Positions 6,906 to 15,170 of a stretch of 20,386 bases of DNA are shown here, in pieces (positions within the stretch are counted from its first letter, which is position 1; each line of letters opens with the position of its first letter). Both the position numbers and the translations under genes were made by a program. The DNA comes from a virus. The notes beneath the pieces were generated by a model. It saw only the letters and a list, made by a program, of their open reading frames with translations. It ran no database searches and was not told the DNA's origin. Where the stretch lies: positions 1-20,386 of the IMG/VR virus record IMGVR_UViG_3300020185_000323, one strand, 5' to 3'.

Positions 6906-7400
6906 ATGGTAAGTGAGATTAAATTAGAATTTCCTGAATTCATAACGCATATTCCTGTTAGTAAAAATAAATGGGTCAAGATTGGTTATAATAAAATTCA
7001 CGCGTCTGTGCACTACACAACTAGGGCAGCTCTTGTAGCTGCCATGCACGGATTTATTGAAAAACATATACCGAATAATCTAACGATTAATGCCCCCGTA
7101 GAAACAAAACTAACAGTATATGCACCCGTAAATTATGGAGTTATGAAAATGATAAAAGATAAAGTAACAGGAAAAAGAAAGACGAGTTGGAAACCAGCTG
7201 CTGATAATTATAAACCTAACTGGGATATAGGCAATTTAGCTCTTATATGGTTAAAATGCTTAGATGATGTATTAATAAAGAAAGGCATACTTCCTGATGA
7301 CACAATAGAATTTTTACAAAGAACTACATATGAGTTTGTTCCTGTAACAAATTTTAAAGACAGAAAGTTAGTATACCAAATAAAAACAATTAAACAATGA
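6906..7400 (+). CDS. RusA-like Holliday junction resolvase
   Basis: This 164-residue protein is close to the usual RusA length (about 120-150). The diagnostic region is residues 103-133: K-P-N-W-D-I-G-N, then W-L-K-C-L-D-D-V-L, then L-P-D-D-T-I-E-F. This follows the RusA pattern of a Lys-Pro-Asp/Asp-Asn metal site, a helix ending in Leu-Asp, and a conserved Asp-Asp. Asp107, Asp120 and Asp131/132 are candidate metal ligands; the usual second Asp of the first motif is replaced by Ile-Gly, a departure from E. coli RusA. It would resolve branched DNA made during phage recombination or replication before packaging. Its stop (TGA) overlaps the next gene's ATG as ATGA, so the two are probably translationally coupled. 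Other small phage endonucleases of this fold are the main alternative. Confidence 0.82.
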   Translation: MVSEIKLEFPEFITHIPVSKNKWVKIGYNKIHASVHYTTRAALVAAMHGFIEKHIPNNLTINAPVETKLTVYAPVNYGVMKMIKDKVTGKRKTSWKPAADNYKPNWDIGNLALIWLKCLDDVLIKKGILPDDTIEFLQRTTYEFVPVTNFKDRKLVYQIKTIKQ

Positions 7401-8437
7401 TAGATTACCAAACAATAAGTGCTCTTAATCAAAGCACTTTAAAACAAATATTGATCAGTCCTCAAGCATATGTCAAAGCAAAAGAAAGACAGCTTGCAAG
7501 AATAGAGTCTAGTGAGCGACACTTTATATTTGGGTCATTAGTAGATATGATGCTGACTGAATCTAAAGAAGACTTTGATAAAAAGTATGCGGTTATACCT
7601 GATGATATAGGAGTCACAGAAGTTGTTGCTAGAATAATTAAAGGAATATATGATGACGTATCTTATCTTGTAGAAGAAAAAACTTTAGAAGATTATAAAA
7701 ATGAAATTCTAGAATATTGTAAGTATGAACAGTATCAGCCTAGATGGAAAGACGAGACAAGAATTAATAAAATTATAGAACAAGGTTCTAAATATTTTGA
7801 TATTCTTAAAGAATCTGGAACTAGGTCTATAATTACTGAAACTGAGTATGCTAATGCAGTTAACTGTGTTATGGCCCTTAGAACTGATAAGTACACTAGT
7901 AAATATTGCCAAAAGAAATCTAGCAATCCTAATATAGAAATAGTAGACAAGCATGTAATAGTATTTGATTATCATGGTTTAGAATTTAAAGGCGAGTTAG
8001 ATAGAATTATAGTCGATCATAAAGAAAAAACTATAACTCCTATTGACTTTAAAACTACTAGCAAGTCTGTTCTCAACTTTGAAAATAGTTTCTGGCATTT
8101 CAGATATGACTTTCAAGCAGCTGTATATACTTTAGGATTATCTTTAGATAAATCAGAAAAGTTTGAAAAGTATTATAAAGATGGATATAGTTTTAAGCCT
8201 ATGTTGTATATTGTAGTAGAAACTTTCTTAAACAATCCTCCTATGGTATTTGAAATAAGCAAAACAGCTATTAATACAGGTTTATACGGTAATATAGATC
8301 AAGTTCCTAAAATCAAAGAAAACTTGGAAGGATTTACTCAAGCTATTAAACGCTTTAAATATGCTACTGAAAATGATGCTTGGGATTACCCAATGGAATA
8401 TGATATTAAAGGTAGTCACAGTATAACCTTATTATAG
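7397..8437 (+). CDS. PDDEXK (RecB/lambda-exonuclease type) nuclease
   Basis: The 346-residue protein begins with SALNQSTLKQILISP, a typical N-terminal signature of phage PDDEXK exonucleases (DUF3799/PD-(D/E)XK type), followed by FGSLVDMMLTE at about residues 45-55. The catalytic core is KGELDRI at 198-204 (Asp202) and PIDFKT at 215-220 (Asp217, Lys219), then FQAAVY at 239-244, the conserved Gln-x-x-x-Tyr helix. Such enzymes resect double-stranded DNA ends for annealing-type recombination, which fits the Sak4-type ATPase and SSB candidate upstream. It overlaps the RusA-like gene by 4 bases and lies one base before the next gene. Family assignment is confident; polarity and exact substrate are not visible. 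Confidence 0.88.
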   Translation: MIDYQTISALNQSTLKQILISPQAYVKAKERQLARIESSERHFIFGSLVDMMLTESKEDFDKKYAVIPDDIGVTEVVARIIKGIYDDVSYLVEEKTLEDYKNEILEYCKYEQYQPRWKDETRINKIIEQGSKYFDILKESGTRSIITETEYANAVNCVMALRTDKYTSKYCQKKSSNPNIEIVDKHVIVFDYHGLEFKGELDRIIVDHKEKTITPIDFKTTSKSVLNFENSFWHFRYDFQAAVYTLGLSLDKSEKFEKYYKDGYSFKPMLYIVVETFLNNPPMVFEISKTAINTGLYGNIDQVPKIKENLEGFTQAIKRFKYATENDAWDYPMEYDIKGSHSITLL

Positions 8438-8438
8438 C

Positions 8439-9050
8439 ATGAAATTTACAAAAACTGCAACATTTTTGTTTCCGCTGCTAAACGTACCAAAGTCTTTGTT
8501 TGATTGTCATATACTAGATAGCTGGGGTCGACTTAAACATAAGTCTAGATTCCTTAATGCGTTTCTAGCTAATAACACAATTAGTAAATACAAAGAAGAA
8601 AATTATATATACGTTGTAGTAAGGGGCTATCGAGATACAGATTTTGATAAATTTTATACTACTGTCCAAGCATTTCCAAACTTCATAGATGACTATGATA
8701 TAAAGGATTGCTGTGTGTTTATATTTAGTATACCTACAGATTTTGCTGCAGATTATGATCTGATAGTAAATGGTAAGTATTCTGAAATAACTGCAAATAG
8801 TAAAAAGCTAATACTAGCTAATCACTATTTCTCAGGTAAAGCTTATACTTTGCCTTTAATTCTTAATAAAGCTATTGTTTTAAAAGATAGTTGGGAAGAG
8901 AGACTAAGTAACCCTGGGTCACCTGCATATTTATATGATCAGGAAGTATGGCCTATTATTAATAGTACTGCAGAAATACTAACACATGAAGTAGTTAATA
9001 GCTATTCGATAAACAAAAAATTAAAACCAACAGGGGACTTCTTCGAGTAG
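8439..9050 (+). CDS. Conserved phage protein of unknown function
   Basis: This 203-residue product begins with a hydrophobic stretch (TATFLFPLLNVPKSLF) that reads as a buried strand or helix rather than a signal peptide. It continues with YIYVVVRGYRDTDFDKFY and later a pattern DYDLIVNGKYSEI followed by KKLIL. I remember this arrangement, an N-terminal 'F.lPll', a central strand, then 'y..i..GkYS.is...K..I', from unannotated proteins of many Bacteroidota phages, with no function assigned. It starts one base after the exonuclease stop and is the last gene of the co-directional block. Its TAG stop lies within a hairpin (9032-9056), so the 3' end may be structured. Confidence 0.88.
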   Translation: MKFTKTATFLFPLLNVPKSLFDCHILDSWGRLKHKSRFLNAFLANNTISKYKEENYIYVVVRGYRDTDFDKFYTTVQAFPNFIDDYDIKDCCVFIFSIPTDFAADYDLIVNGKYSEITANSKKLILANHYFSGKAYTLPLILNKAIVLKDSWEERLSNPGSPAYLYDQEVWPIINSTAEILTHEVVNSYSINKKLKPTGDFFE

Positions 9051-9056
9051 TCCCCT
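9032..9056 (+). other. Hairpin spanning a stop codon
   Basis: AGGGGACT (9032-9039) and AGTCCCCT (9049-9056) are perfect complements with a 9-base loop. The TAG stop of the preceding gene (9048-9050) lies at the start of the second arm. No T run follows, so it is not a standard terminator; it may protect or mark the mRNA 3' end. Confidence 0.7.
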
Positions 9057-9073
9057 TGATTGGGATGCAGTTT

Positions 9074-9088
9074 AGATTATATTAATCT
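9074..9088. repeat. AT-rich inverted repeat between two hairpins
   Basis: AGATTA and TAATCT flank TAT, a perfect 6+3+6 inverted repeat. It lies between the stop-codon hairpin and the terminator, making three inverted repeats in 85 bases. Confidence 0.55.
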
Positions 9089-9090
9089 GA

Positions 9091-9116
9091 AGGGTCCTAG
9101 AAATAGGGCCCTTTTT
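9091..9116 (+). terminator. Intrinsic terminator of the replication block
   Basis: AGGGTCCT (9091-9098) pairs with AGGGCCCT (9105-9112), eight pairs including one T-G wobble and a 6-base loop. The last T of the stem begins the run TTTTT, followed by ATTT. The next gene starts at 9128, only 11 bases beyond. Confidence 0.85.
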
Positions 9117-9127
9117 ATTTAAAAAAA

Positions 9128-9991
9128 ATGACAAAACTTATAAAAAAAATTAAAAGAAAATCTATGTTGATTCGCCCTTCTGGTAGATCTACAGATTTTA
9201 TTAGTCCTAGTTTTGGCTATGGCTGTTTATATAACTGTAGTTACTGTTATATGAAAAGACATAAGCCTAAAGGACTAGATGTAGCTAAGAATATAGGAGA
9301 CATTCTCACAGCTATAAATAACCATGTTTATTTTACTCCTGTTGACAAACCTAATCAAACACATGCTGTATTAACTACTTATGATATTAGCTGTAATGAG
9401 GATTTTGCATTACATGCTAAATTTTATGATTGGCGTACAATATTTGATTTCTTTAAAAAGCATCCTATGGCCATGGGGTCCTTTGCTACAAAGTATGTAA
9501 ATCCTGATCTTATAAATTACGACGCTAATAAAAAAATTAGAATCAGGTTTAGTCTAATGCCTCAAAAATTATCTGACATACATGAGCCAGGCACTTCTAA
9601 AATTATTGACAGAATTAAAGCTATAGATGCATTTATTGATGCAGGCTATGATGTTCATATAAACTTTAGTCCTGTTATTGTATATAAAGGCTGGCGAGCT
9701 GATTACAGAGAGTTATTTGAGATGGTTAATGACTATGTCGATTACAAAGACGAAGTGCTCTCAGAGGTTATCTTTCTAACTCATAATTACAAAAAACATA
9801 TAGCTAATCTTAAAGATCATTTAGAAGCAGAAAAGGTATTATGGATGCCTGAAATTCAAGAAAGTAAAATATCACAATATGGTGGAGAAAATGTAAGATA
9901 TAAACTTTCTTTAAAAAAGAAATTTATCGAGCAGTTTATAGCTCTTCATGATGAAATAATCTCGTGGAATAAAATTAGATATATATTTTAA
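9128..9991 (+). CDS. Radical-SAM enzyme of the spore photoproduct lyase type
   Basis: This 287-residue protein has C-L-Y-N-C-S-Y-C at 33-40, the Cx3Cx2C motif that binds a [4Fe-4S] cluster and S-adenosylmethionine. Later segments match what I remember of Bacillus SplB: S-C-N-E-D at 88-92 (Cys89, where SplB has its hydrogen-donor Cys141), an EPGTS at 153-157 followed by RIKAIDAF, AGYDV at 172-176, and GWRADYRELFE at 188-198. SplB reverses the UV-induced thymine dimer called spore photoproduct. The protein is shorter than SplB (about 340), mainly at the ends. Functions to consider are repair of phage DNA lesions or radical chemistry on another nucleotide. The gene stands alone: a terminator lies 11 bases upstream and its end overlaps the convergent gene by 4 bases. 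Radical-SAM assignment is firm; substrate is inference. Confidence 0.88.
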   Translation: MTKLIKKIKRKSMLIRPSGRSTDFISPSFGYGCLYNCSYCYMKRHKPKGLDVAKNIGDILTAINNHVYFTPVDKPNQTHAVLTTYDISCNEDFALHAKFYDWRTIFDFFKKHPMAMGSFATKYVNPDLINYDANKKIRIRFSLMPQKLSDIHEPGTSKIIDRIKAIDAFIDAGYDVHINFSPVIVYKGWRADYRELFEMVNDYVDYKDEVLSEVIFLTHNYKKHIANLKDHLEAEKVLWMPEIQESKISQYGGENVRYKLSLKKKFIEQFIALHDEIISWNKIRYIF

Positions 9992-10887
9992 AGAGGGAAT
10001 TTACTAGAATCTATTTGTCTATCATGATAATCAGATGTTTTACCATCTACTTTAGTCCGAATTCTTTTATAATCTATAGTAAGAATTCTTCCTCCAATTG
10101 GCTTAATGGGTGCGCCACGTTCAACGTGCCATCCTTTTGAGCCATCTCCGTACTCTTCTTTATACGTTCCTGTCAAACACATATGAAGTTGTTTTTGCAC
10201 ATGTCTATATTTATCGGCTCCTTGTACTATAGTATCTCTTGCATCATTTCTAGCTGCATTCTCATGGATGTGACCCATAGTAAACACATCAAAGTCTTCA
10301 TACATTTCTAAAGCTCTTGTAAGGTTAAGTGCTCCTTTAGTTACAACACCTCCGCCACCTGATCCGTGAAAATATCTTATTTTTATACTTCTAGTAGAAT
10401 CTTTTGGTACTTTTTTTCTAAGTGTTTGATTAATAATAAACCACCCACCATATCCACCCACCTGTACATTAGTATGGTTTTTAATATTTAAAAGCTTTAC
10501 GAATCTAGCTAATATATCAGTTTCTTGAAATTTAATAATAGCTGTTTCGTGATTGCCGTAGCCTATCACAGTGATTAAATGAGCATAAGGACTAAACCAT
10601 TCTACTGCTGTTTCTACAATACTATCTAAATACATAGCATTGTTGTGTTCTGGCCTAATATCTGATTTACTTTTTCTATTATCGCCACGTCCTTGCATAA
10701 GACAAAACATATCTCCATTAATCATAATAGGAATAGATTCTTTGAGACAATAATTTAAATCTTTTTTTAATAATTTCCAATCGCATTTCGGATTGTCCCA
10801 ATGTAAATCTGACAACATTGCGATTTTGGCATGAGTACCTTCTAATTTTAACTCGTGAATATTACCTGCATGTTTAATTAATTTCAT
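9988..10887 (-). CDS. Calcineurin-like metallophosphoesterase
   Basis: This 299-residue protein carries the full metal-site series of the calcineurin-like superfamily: D-L-H at 27-29, G-D at 58-59, G-N-H-E at 111-114, His174 in YFHGSGGGG, and G-H-I-H at 205-208. The length and order of motifs match phage metallophosphoesterases whose substrates are usually unknown; nuclease, phosphatase or cyclic-nucleotide phosphodiesterase activity are all possible. A glycine run at 176-180 follows the fifth motif. There is no signal peptide, so it should be cytoplasmic. It is the last gene of the minus-strand block, 67 bases after the 1404-residue gene. Its TAA overlaps the 3' end of the radical-SAM gene on the opposite strand by 4 bases. 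Fold and metal binding are confident. Confidence 0.9.
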   Translation of the reverse strand: MKLIKHAGNIHELKLEGTHAKIAMLSDLHWDNPKCDWKLLKKDLNYCLKESIPIMINGDMFCLMQGRGDNRKSKSDIRPEHNNAMYLDSIVETAVEWFSPYAHLITVIGYGNHETAIIKFQETDILARFVKLLNIKNHTNVQVGGYGGWFIINQTLRKKVPKDSTRSIKIRYFHGSGGGGVVTKGALNLTRALEMYEDFDVFTMGHIHENAARNDARDTIVQGADKYRHVQKQLHMCLTGTYKEEYGDGSKGWHVERGAPIKPIGGRILTIDYKRIRTKVDGKTSDYHDRQIDSSKFPL

Positions 10888-10954
10888 ATTGATTTTATTT
10901 TACTCTTTCTCACAAGATACAGTAAAAAAAGTTTTTTAAAAAAAATTTGGCGTT
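10888..10954 (-). other. 67-base gap with A and T tracts
   Basis: This gap separates the 1404-residue gene from the metallophosphoesterase gene. It contains runs of seven to eight A or T residues between about 10922 and 10947, with a TTTTTTAAAAAAAA junction. No GC-rich stem and no convincing promoter were seen. The tracts could bend DNA or mark an unconventional promoter or terminator. Confidence 0.5.
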
Positions 10955-13900
10955 TTAGGCATTAAATCTTTCTGATTCATCTGCAGCAGCTTCGTCAATT
11001 AGATCATCCATTATAACATCTCTTTCTGGATCTGTCATGCTGCCCCAATAATTAACATCATTATAAGGTAATAACCAATTAAAAAATATATCTGTTAATC
11101 CTGTTTTATCATCGTCTGATAGATTTTCATATAAACCAGATTTAACTACAGTTTTAATAAATTTGTTTTTTTCGTCAGGATATTGTAGCTCATATAAATT
11201 TTTAATAGGAGTAAATTTCATTCTTTTTCTATATCCTTTTGTTTTTCCTTTATATATTCCTCTTTCTACTTCTTCTCCGCTAAAGAAATTCCACATGTCT
11301 GCCCATTCTTTAAACTGTCTAGATCCTGCTATAGGCTCATCTACCATTTCTACGAATTCGCCAAGTGACCAAGCAGCATTTTGTTCTAAAAGAATTCTAT
11401 TTGTTTGATATGCCATAAGCTGCATTAACCAACTATCTGGTTCATCATCTGCTTTTAAATTAGCAGCTGCGGCCATTATACTTGTAATAACTAAAAATGC
11501 AAAATCCATAAGAGTTTTTGCAACTCCTCTTTTTCTTACAGCATTTAATTTACCGTAAGCAGCAAATGGAGCAAATCCATAACCTTGTTCATGTACAAAA
11601 ATATTTTTTAAGTATGATAAAGAAGCTCTGTAATTTCCTATTTCTTCTTCTCCTGATATTTTATTAAAAGTTTGTTTTCTAAGCCTGGTGTCTATTAATT
11701 GCACTACCCAACCTCTGTGCATTAATAGAAAATCTCCTAATATTTGCCTAGATAATACTCCTTTATCTATATCTCCTAAAACACCGTCAAGAGTACTAGC
11801 AACATGTTGTACTTTACCTCTAACAGAATTTAATAGTGCTTCAGTAACATAAGATTCAAATTCTTTTTTAACTTGTAAATTACCGTCAACTACTTCATAT
11901 GAATTGTATAAACTTTTTTCTCTAAGATCTTTCCAATCTTGTTTCATATTTTTTTCATGAACACCATCGTTTTCTACATTTTGTTCAGAAGCAGTTTTTG
12001 CTAAATACTGCGTTTTAGTTAAATATTGTCCATTATATAGTCTATGATTATCGTAAATACTTATTGCAGTTCTTCCTTTAATACCATAATCTGCGGTATG
12101 AAAAGTAGTATATGCTATATCTTTAGTAAGAAGTTTTCTAGTTCCTCTATTCTTACCAGTTTCGTGTAACATAGTATCTAACTTAACTATTTCACCTTCT
12201 TGTAATATTAAATGTAATTTATTAGTTTGATTTATTTTTCCTGTTTGGGATAGTATTTGGCCTATGTTTGCTAAAAATTCTTTTTTAGCATAAAGAGCGC
12301 TTTCACTATTTGTATACAAAGCTGTTTTTTCTTCTATAACTTTATCAATAGATCCTTTAAACCAACCTGCAGTAGAAGAGACAAAATTAAAAGCAAGGTT
12401 ATTATTTCTAATCCACCCTGCTACTGCTTGTGAAAACTTAGTCCAAGAAAATTCTTTTCCTACTAAAGAAGGAATAGTTTTACCTAATTTACTGTCTTTA
12501 GTAATTTTTACTCCTAAAGATTCTCTTTCTATTCCAAATAAATTAGTGTCTATTAAATATTCTAGAGCCTTATATTCTCTTGTTTCTTTTGTAGTCTTTT
12601 TTACACCTTTATTAATAAACTCTCTTCTTCCTAAAGTAGATTGTAATCCCTGCATTTCTCCAGCAATAGCACTCATTTCTTCAAAGTTTTTGGCCATTTC
12701 TGAAAATAATACTATTGTACGTCCTATATCATAAGAAAGAGTACTTAAATCATCTAATTTACCAGTAAAATGAATAGGGACCATTTTATTATTAAGTAGA
12801 TTTAATTGACCAAATTGTGTGTCATCTGCATCTACAAAAAAAGCTTTATCAGTAAGCTGTCCTAACCTTTTCATAAAGCTAACATCTTTATTAGTTACTG
12901 TATCTAAAAAGCTTTTCATAACACCAGGAAGTAAATATAAATTTCTTTCTGTTCTATATCTTTCAGGCAATAGCAGCAATGCTTCTTCTTTTGTTTTAAT
13001 AATTAAATCATAGTGATTTTTAAATACAGGATCTGCCATTAATCTTTCAAAGTCTTTATTAATGTAAGTATTATTTGGAATTCTTACTTCTAAAACATCG
13101 CCTGCTGTATCCTGCTCATAAGATATTTTAGTGTTTTCTTTAAAAAATCTTGCTAATCTCTCTTTTTTATATTTTCTCTCATCTGCAGATAATTGATCAA
13201 AAGGAATATCTGAATAAGAAATTTCTCCTTCTTCATTTTCATATCCTAATTTTTCAGCAATTTCTTGTCTAACTTTATTAAGCTCTTCATAATATTCTGT
13301 CATATTATGTTTTCTAATAAAATTATGAGTTAGTTTGCCGTTTTTATCTTTTTCTACTAAATCTTCTTGCTTATATTTAGTCATAAAAACTTCTTGACTT
13401 TTAAATATATTATTAGCAAGCCTAACAGCAAATCTTTTGACTTTACCTATTTGATCAGAAATTATTTTTAAAGCCGAAGTAATAGCTACAGAATCTGCAT
13501 ACTTTAAATTACCTGCATTTAGTCTCCAAACATTTACTCTATCATAATTTGATGTTTCTACAAGCTCTTCACTATTTTGATTTGGGTCTATTTTGTTTCC
13601 ATAAGCGTCTGAATTTGCTTTATCAGCAGTTTTTATAGAACCATTATCAGTAAGTTTAAAAGCCAAACTAGTTGATTTATTTAATTTACTTCCTATATTA
13701 TCAAAATTAGTAGATAATTCTTCTCTTTCTTCTTTAGATAATCCTGCATCAATAAAACTAGCAGTTACTCCTATAAAAATGTTATTATACATTTCATTGA
13801 ACCCTCTAATAAGAGTTAAATTAGTTTCACTAAGAGGTATATTATTATCTACACTATTGTTCATAGTTTCTAGTAAAACATCTATTTCTTTTTCTGCAAG

Positions 13901-15169
13901 AGAGACAAAAGAAGCAATTCCTAAATCATATTGTTGTTCTTCAATTTTTTTAGTAAGTTCTACTACTTCTCTTTTTAATTTATTTACAGTATTTTTTCCT
14001 GTATTAGAATTTTTTAAAAGAGATATTCTTGCATTTAAAATATCGATTGAATCATTTAAAAATTTTTCTTTTGTATGTATAGAGCTTTCGGGTATGTTAT
14101 TTTTTTTAGACGTTTCCTCTGTTTGTAATTTAATATCTTGCTTAGTAAATTTATTACTAGCAATTTTTCCTAAAAATTCTTCTGCTAAAATAGATTGTGC
14201 TAAAGGTATTATAACAGAATCAAGTTCTGTTCTTGCAGCTGTTTTTTTACTAAGTTTACTGCCTATAAAATTAAAGAAATCTGTTATAGCTTCCTTAATA
14301 CTTTGCCATAAACCAGATTGGCCAGCCATTTTTTCTGTCATCTGGTATTGAGTAACTATCTCTGCAGCAATTAGTTTACCAAGTGCTTCTTTTCTAAAAT
14401 CTATTTCATTTTTATATATGTCTTTATATTCTGTTTTAACTTGTGAGTATGCATTTGTTTCTGTTACTTTATTAATAGCATTACGTATATTAGGATTTTT
14501 TTGATCTACTAACATTTCTACTGCAAAATGAGCTACTTCTTCTGCCATAGTATCTATCTTAGCTCCATCAGCAATTGCTATTAAATTTTTAGCAAAATCA
14601 GCTACACCTAAAGCAGACTTTTCATATCTATCTGGAAATTTTTCCATAACAGATTTCATTGCTTTTACAGAAATTCCATGTTTACGAGCCCAACTTAATA
14701 ATTTTTTATCAAGTTTTTCTATTTTCCCTTCAGTAGATTGAGATCGTAACTGCCTAAAAAATCCTTGTGCAAATGGAGAAAAGTAATCATCCATTGTTAC
14801 AGGTCTGTTTTTATAACCTGCTATATAATAATTACCTTTTTGACTCATTCTAAGATTCCAAGGAACATCTCCTATTCTACTAGAAATTTGCTGAAGTTTT
14901 TTATTAATAATTTCAACATTAAGTGTGTTCGGGTCTTTACCGTATACATCATCAAAAAATATTCTTTTGGCTTGTTCTGCATATACTCTGCCATTAGGAG
15001 TTTGATACATTAAATCTGTTCCTAAATTTAGCTGAGATAATGTAGGAAAATTATCTGTACCATATTTATCCATCCACATAGATATCTCTGCTTTTAAAGA
15101 AACTGGAGATTCTCCAGAGTTTTCTAAAAGAAATTTATAATCAGGATGGTTTATGTTTATACAATGCAT
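10955..15169 (-). CDS. Giant 1404-residue virion-type protein, probable partner of the RNA polymerase
   Basis: No enzyme family is certain. The N-terminus (HPDYKFLLENSGESPVSLKA, then FPT at 41-43) matches a start that I remember from giant proteins next to the RNA polymerase in crAss-like phages. Residues 209-220 read A-E-E-V-A-H-F-A-V-E-M-L: a zincin-like motif with Glu in place of the first His, so peptidase activity is doubtful. A Lys/Glu-rich coiled-coil candidate lies at about 365-420. Near residues 1222-1240 is a hydrophobic segment (FAFLVITSIMAAAANL) able to insert in a membrane, and the C-terminus is acidic. Size, mixed architecture and pairing with the polymerase suggest a packaged protein ejected with the DNA. 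The start lies one base after the upstream stop (TAATATG), with no Shine-Dalgarno. Function is inference; the coding call is firm. Confidence 0.85.
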   Translation of the reverse strand: MHCININHPDYKFLLENSGESPVSLKAEISMWMDKYGTDNFPTLSQLNLGTDLMYQTPNGRVYAEQAKRIFFDDVYGKDPNTLNVEIINKKLQQISSRIGDVPWNLRMSQKGNYYIAGYKNRPVTMDDYFSPFAQGFFRQLRSQSTEGKIEKLDKKLLSWARKHGISVKAMKSVMEKFPDRYEKSALGVADFAKNLIAIADGAKIDTMAEEVAHFAVEMLVDQKNPNIRNAINKVTETNAYSQVKTEYKDIYKNEIDFRKEALGKLIAAEIVTQYQMTEKMAGQSGLWQSIKEAITDFFNFIGSKLSKKTAARTELDSVIIPLAQSILAEEFLGKIASNKFTKQDIKLQTEETSKKNNIPESSIHTKEKFLNDSIDILNARISLLKNSNTGKNTVNKLKREVVELTKKIEEQQYDLGIASFVSLAEKEIDVLLETMNNSVDNNIPLSETNLTLIRGFNEMYNNIFIGVTASFIDAGLSKEEREELSTNFDNIGSKLNKSTSLAFKLTDNGSIKTADKANSDAYGNKIDPNQNSEELVETSNYDRVNVWRLNAGNLKYADSVAITSALKIISDQIGKVKRFAVRLANNIFKSQEVFMTKYKQEDLVEKDKNGKLTHNFIRKHNMTEYYEELNKVRQEIAEKLGYENEEGEISYSDIPFDQLSADERKYKKERLARFFKENTKISYEQDTAGDVLEVRIPNNTYINKDFERLMADPVFKNHYDLIIKTKEEALLLLPERYRTERNLYLLPGVMKSFLDTVTNKDVSFMKRLGQLTDKAFFVDADDTQFGQLNLLNNKMVPIHFTGKLDDLSTLSYDIGRTIVLFSEMAKNFEEMSAIAGEMQGLQSTLGRREFINKGVKKTTKETREYKALEYLIDTNLFGIERESLGVKITKDSKLGKTIPSLVGKEFSWTKFSQAVAGWIRNNNLAFNFVSSTAGWFKGSIDKVIEEKTALYTNSESALYAKKEFLANIGQILSQTGKINQTNKLHLILQEGEIVKLDTMLHETGKNRGTRKLLTKDIAYTTFHTADYGIKGRTAISIYDNHRLYNGQYLTKTQYLAKTASEQNVENDGVHEKNMKQDWKDLREKSLYNSYEVVDGNLQVKKEFESYVTEALLNSVRGKVQHVASTLDGVLGDIDKGVLSRQILGDFLLMHRGWVVQLIDTRLRKQTFNKISGEEEIGNYRASLSYLKNIFVHEQGYGFAPFAAYGKLNAVRKRGVAKTLMDFAFLVITSIMAAAANLKADDEPDSWLMQLMAYQTNRILLEQNAAWSLGEFVEMVDEPIAGSRQFKEWADMWNFFSGEEVERGIYKGKTKGYRKRMKFTPIKNLYELQYPDEKNKFIKTVVKSGLYENLSDDDKTGLTDIFFNWLLPYNDVNYWGSMTDPERDVIMDDLIDEAAADESERFNA

Positions 15170-15170
15170 A

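Noticed and set aside
9032-9056. First hairpin as an intrinsic terminator
   Set aside because: The stem is perfect but no T run follows on the plus strand; the real terminator is the third hairpin at 9091-9116.
10919-10947. A/T tracts after the 1404-residue gene as an intrinsic terminator
   Set aside because: The T runs lack a GC-rich stem; the pairing is only A-T over a few bases.
13779-14351. 190-codon open frame on the plus strand inside the 1404-residue minus-strand gene
   Set aside because: It is antisense to a long, coherent coding frame. Its hydrophobic, Leu/Ser/Phe-rich product is what the complement of Lys/Glu-rich AT-rich coding DNA yields. The other antisense frames under the giant genes were set aside for the same reason.
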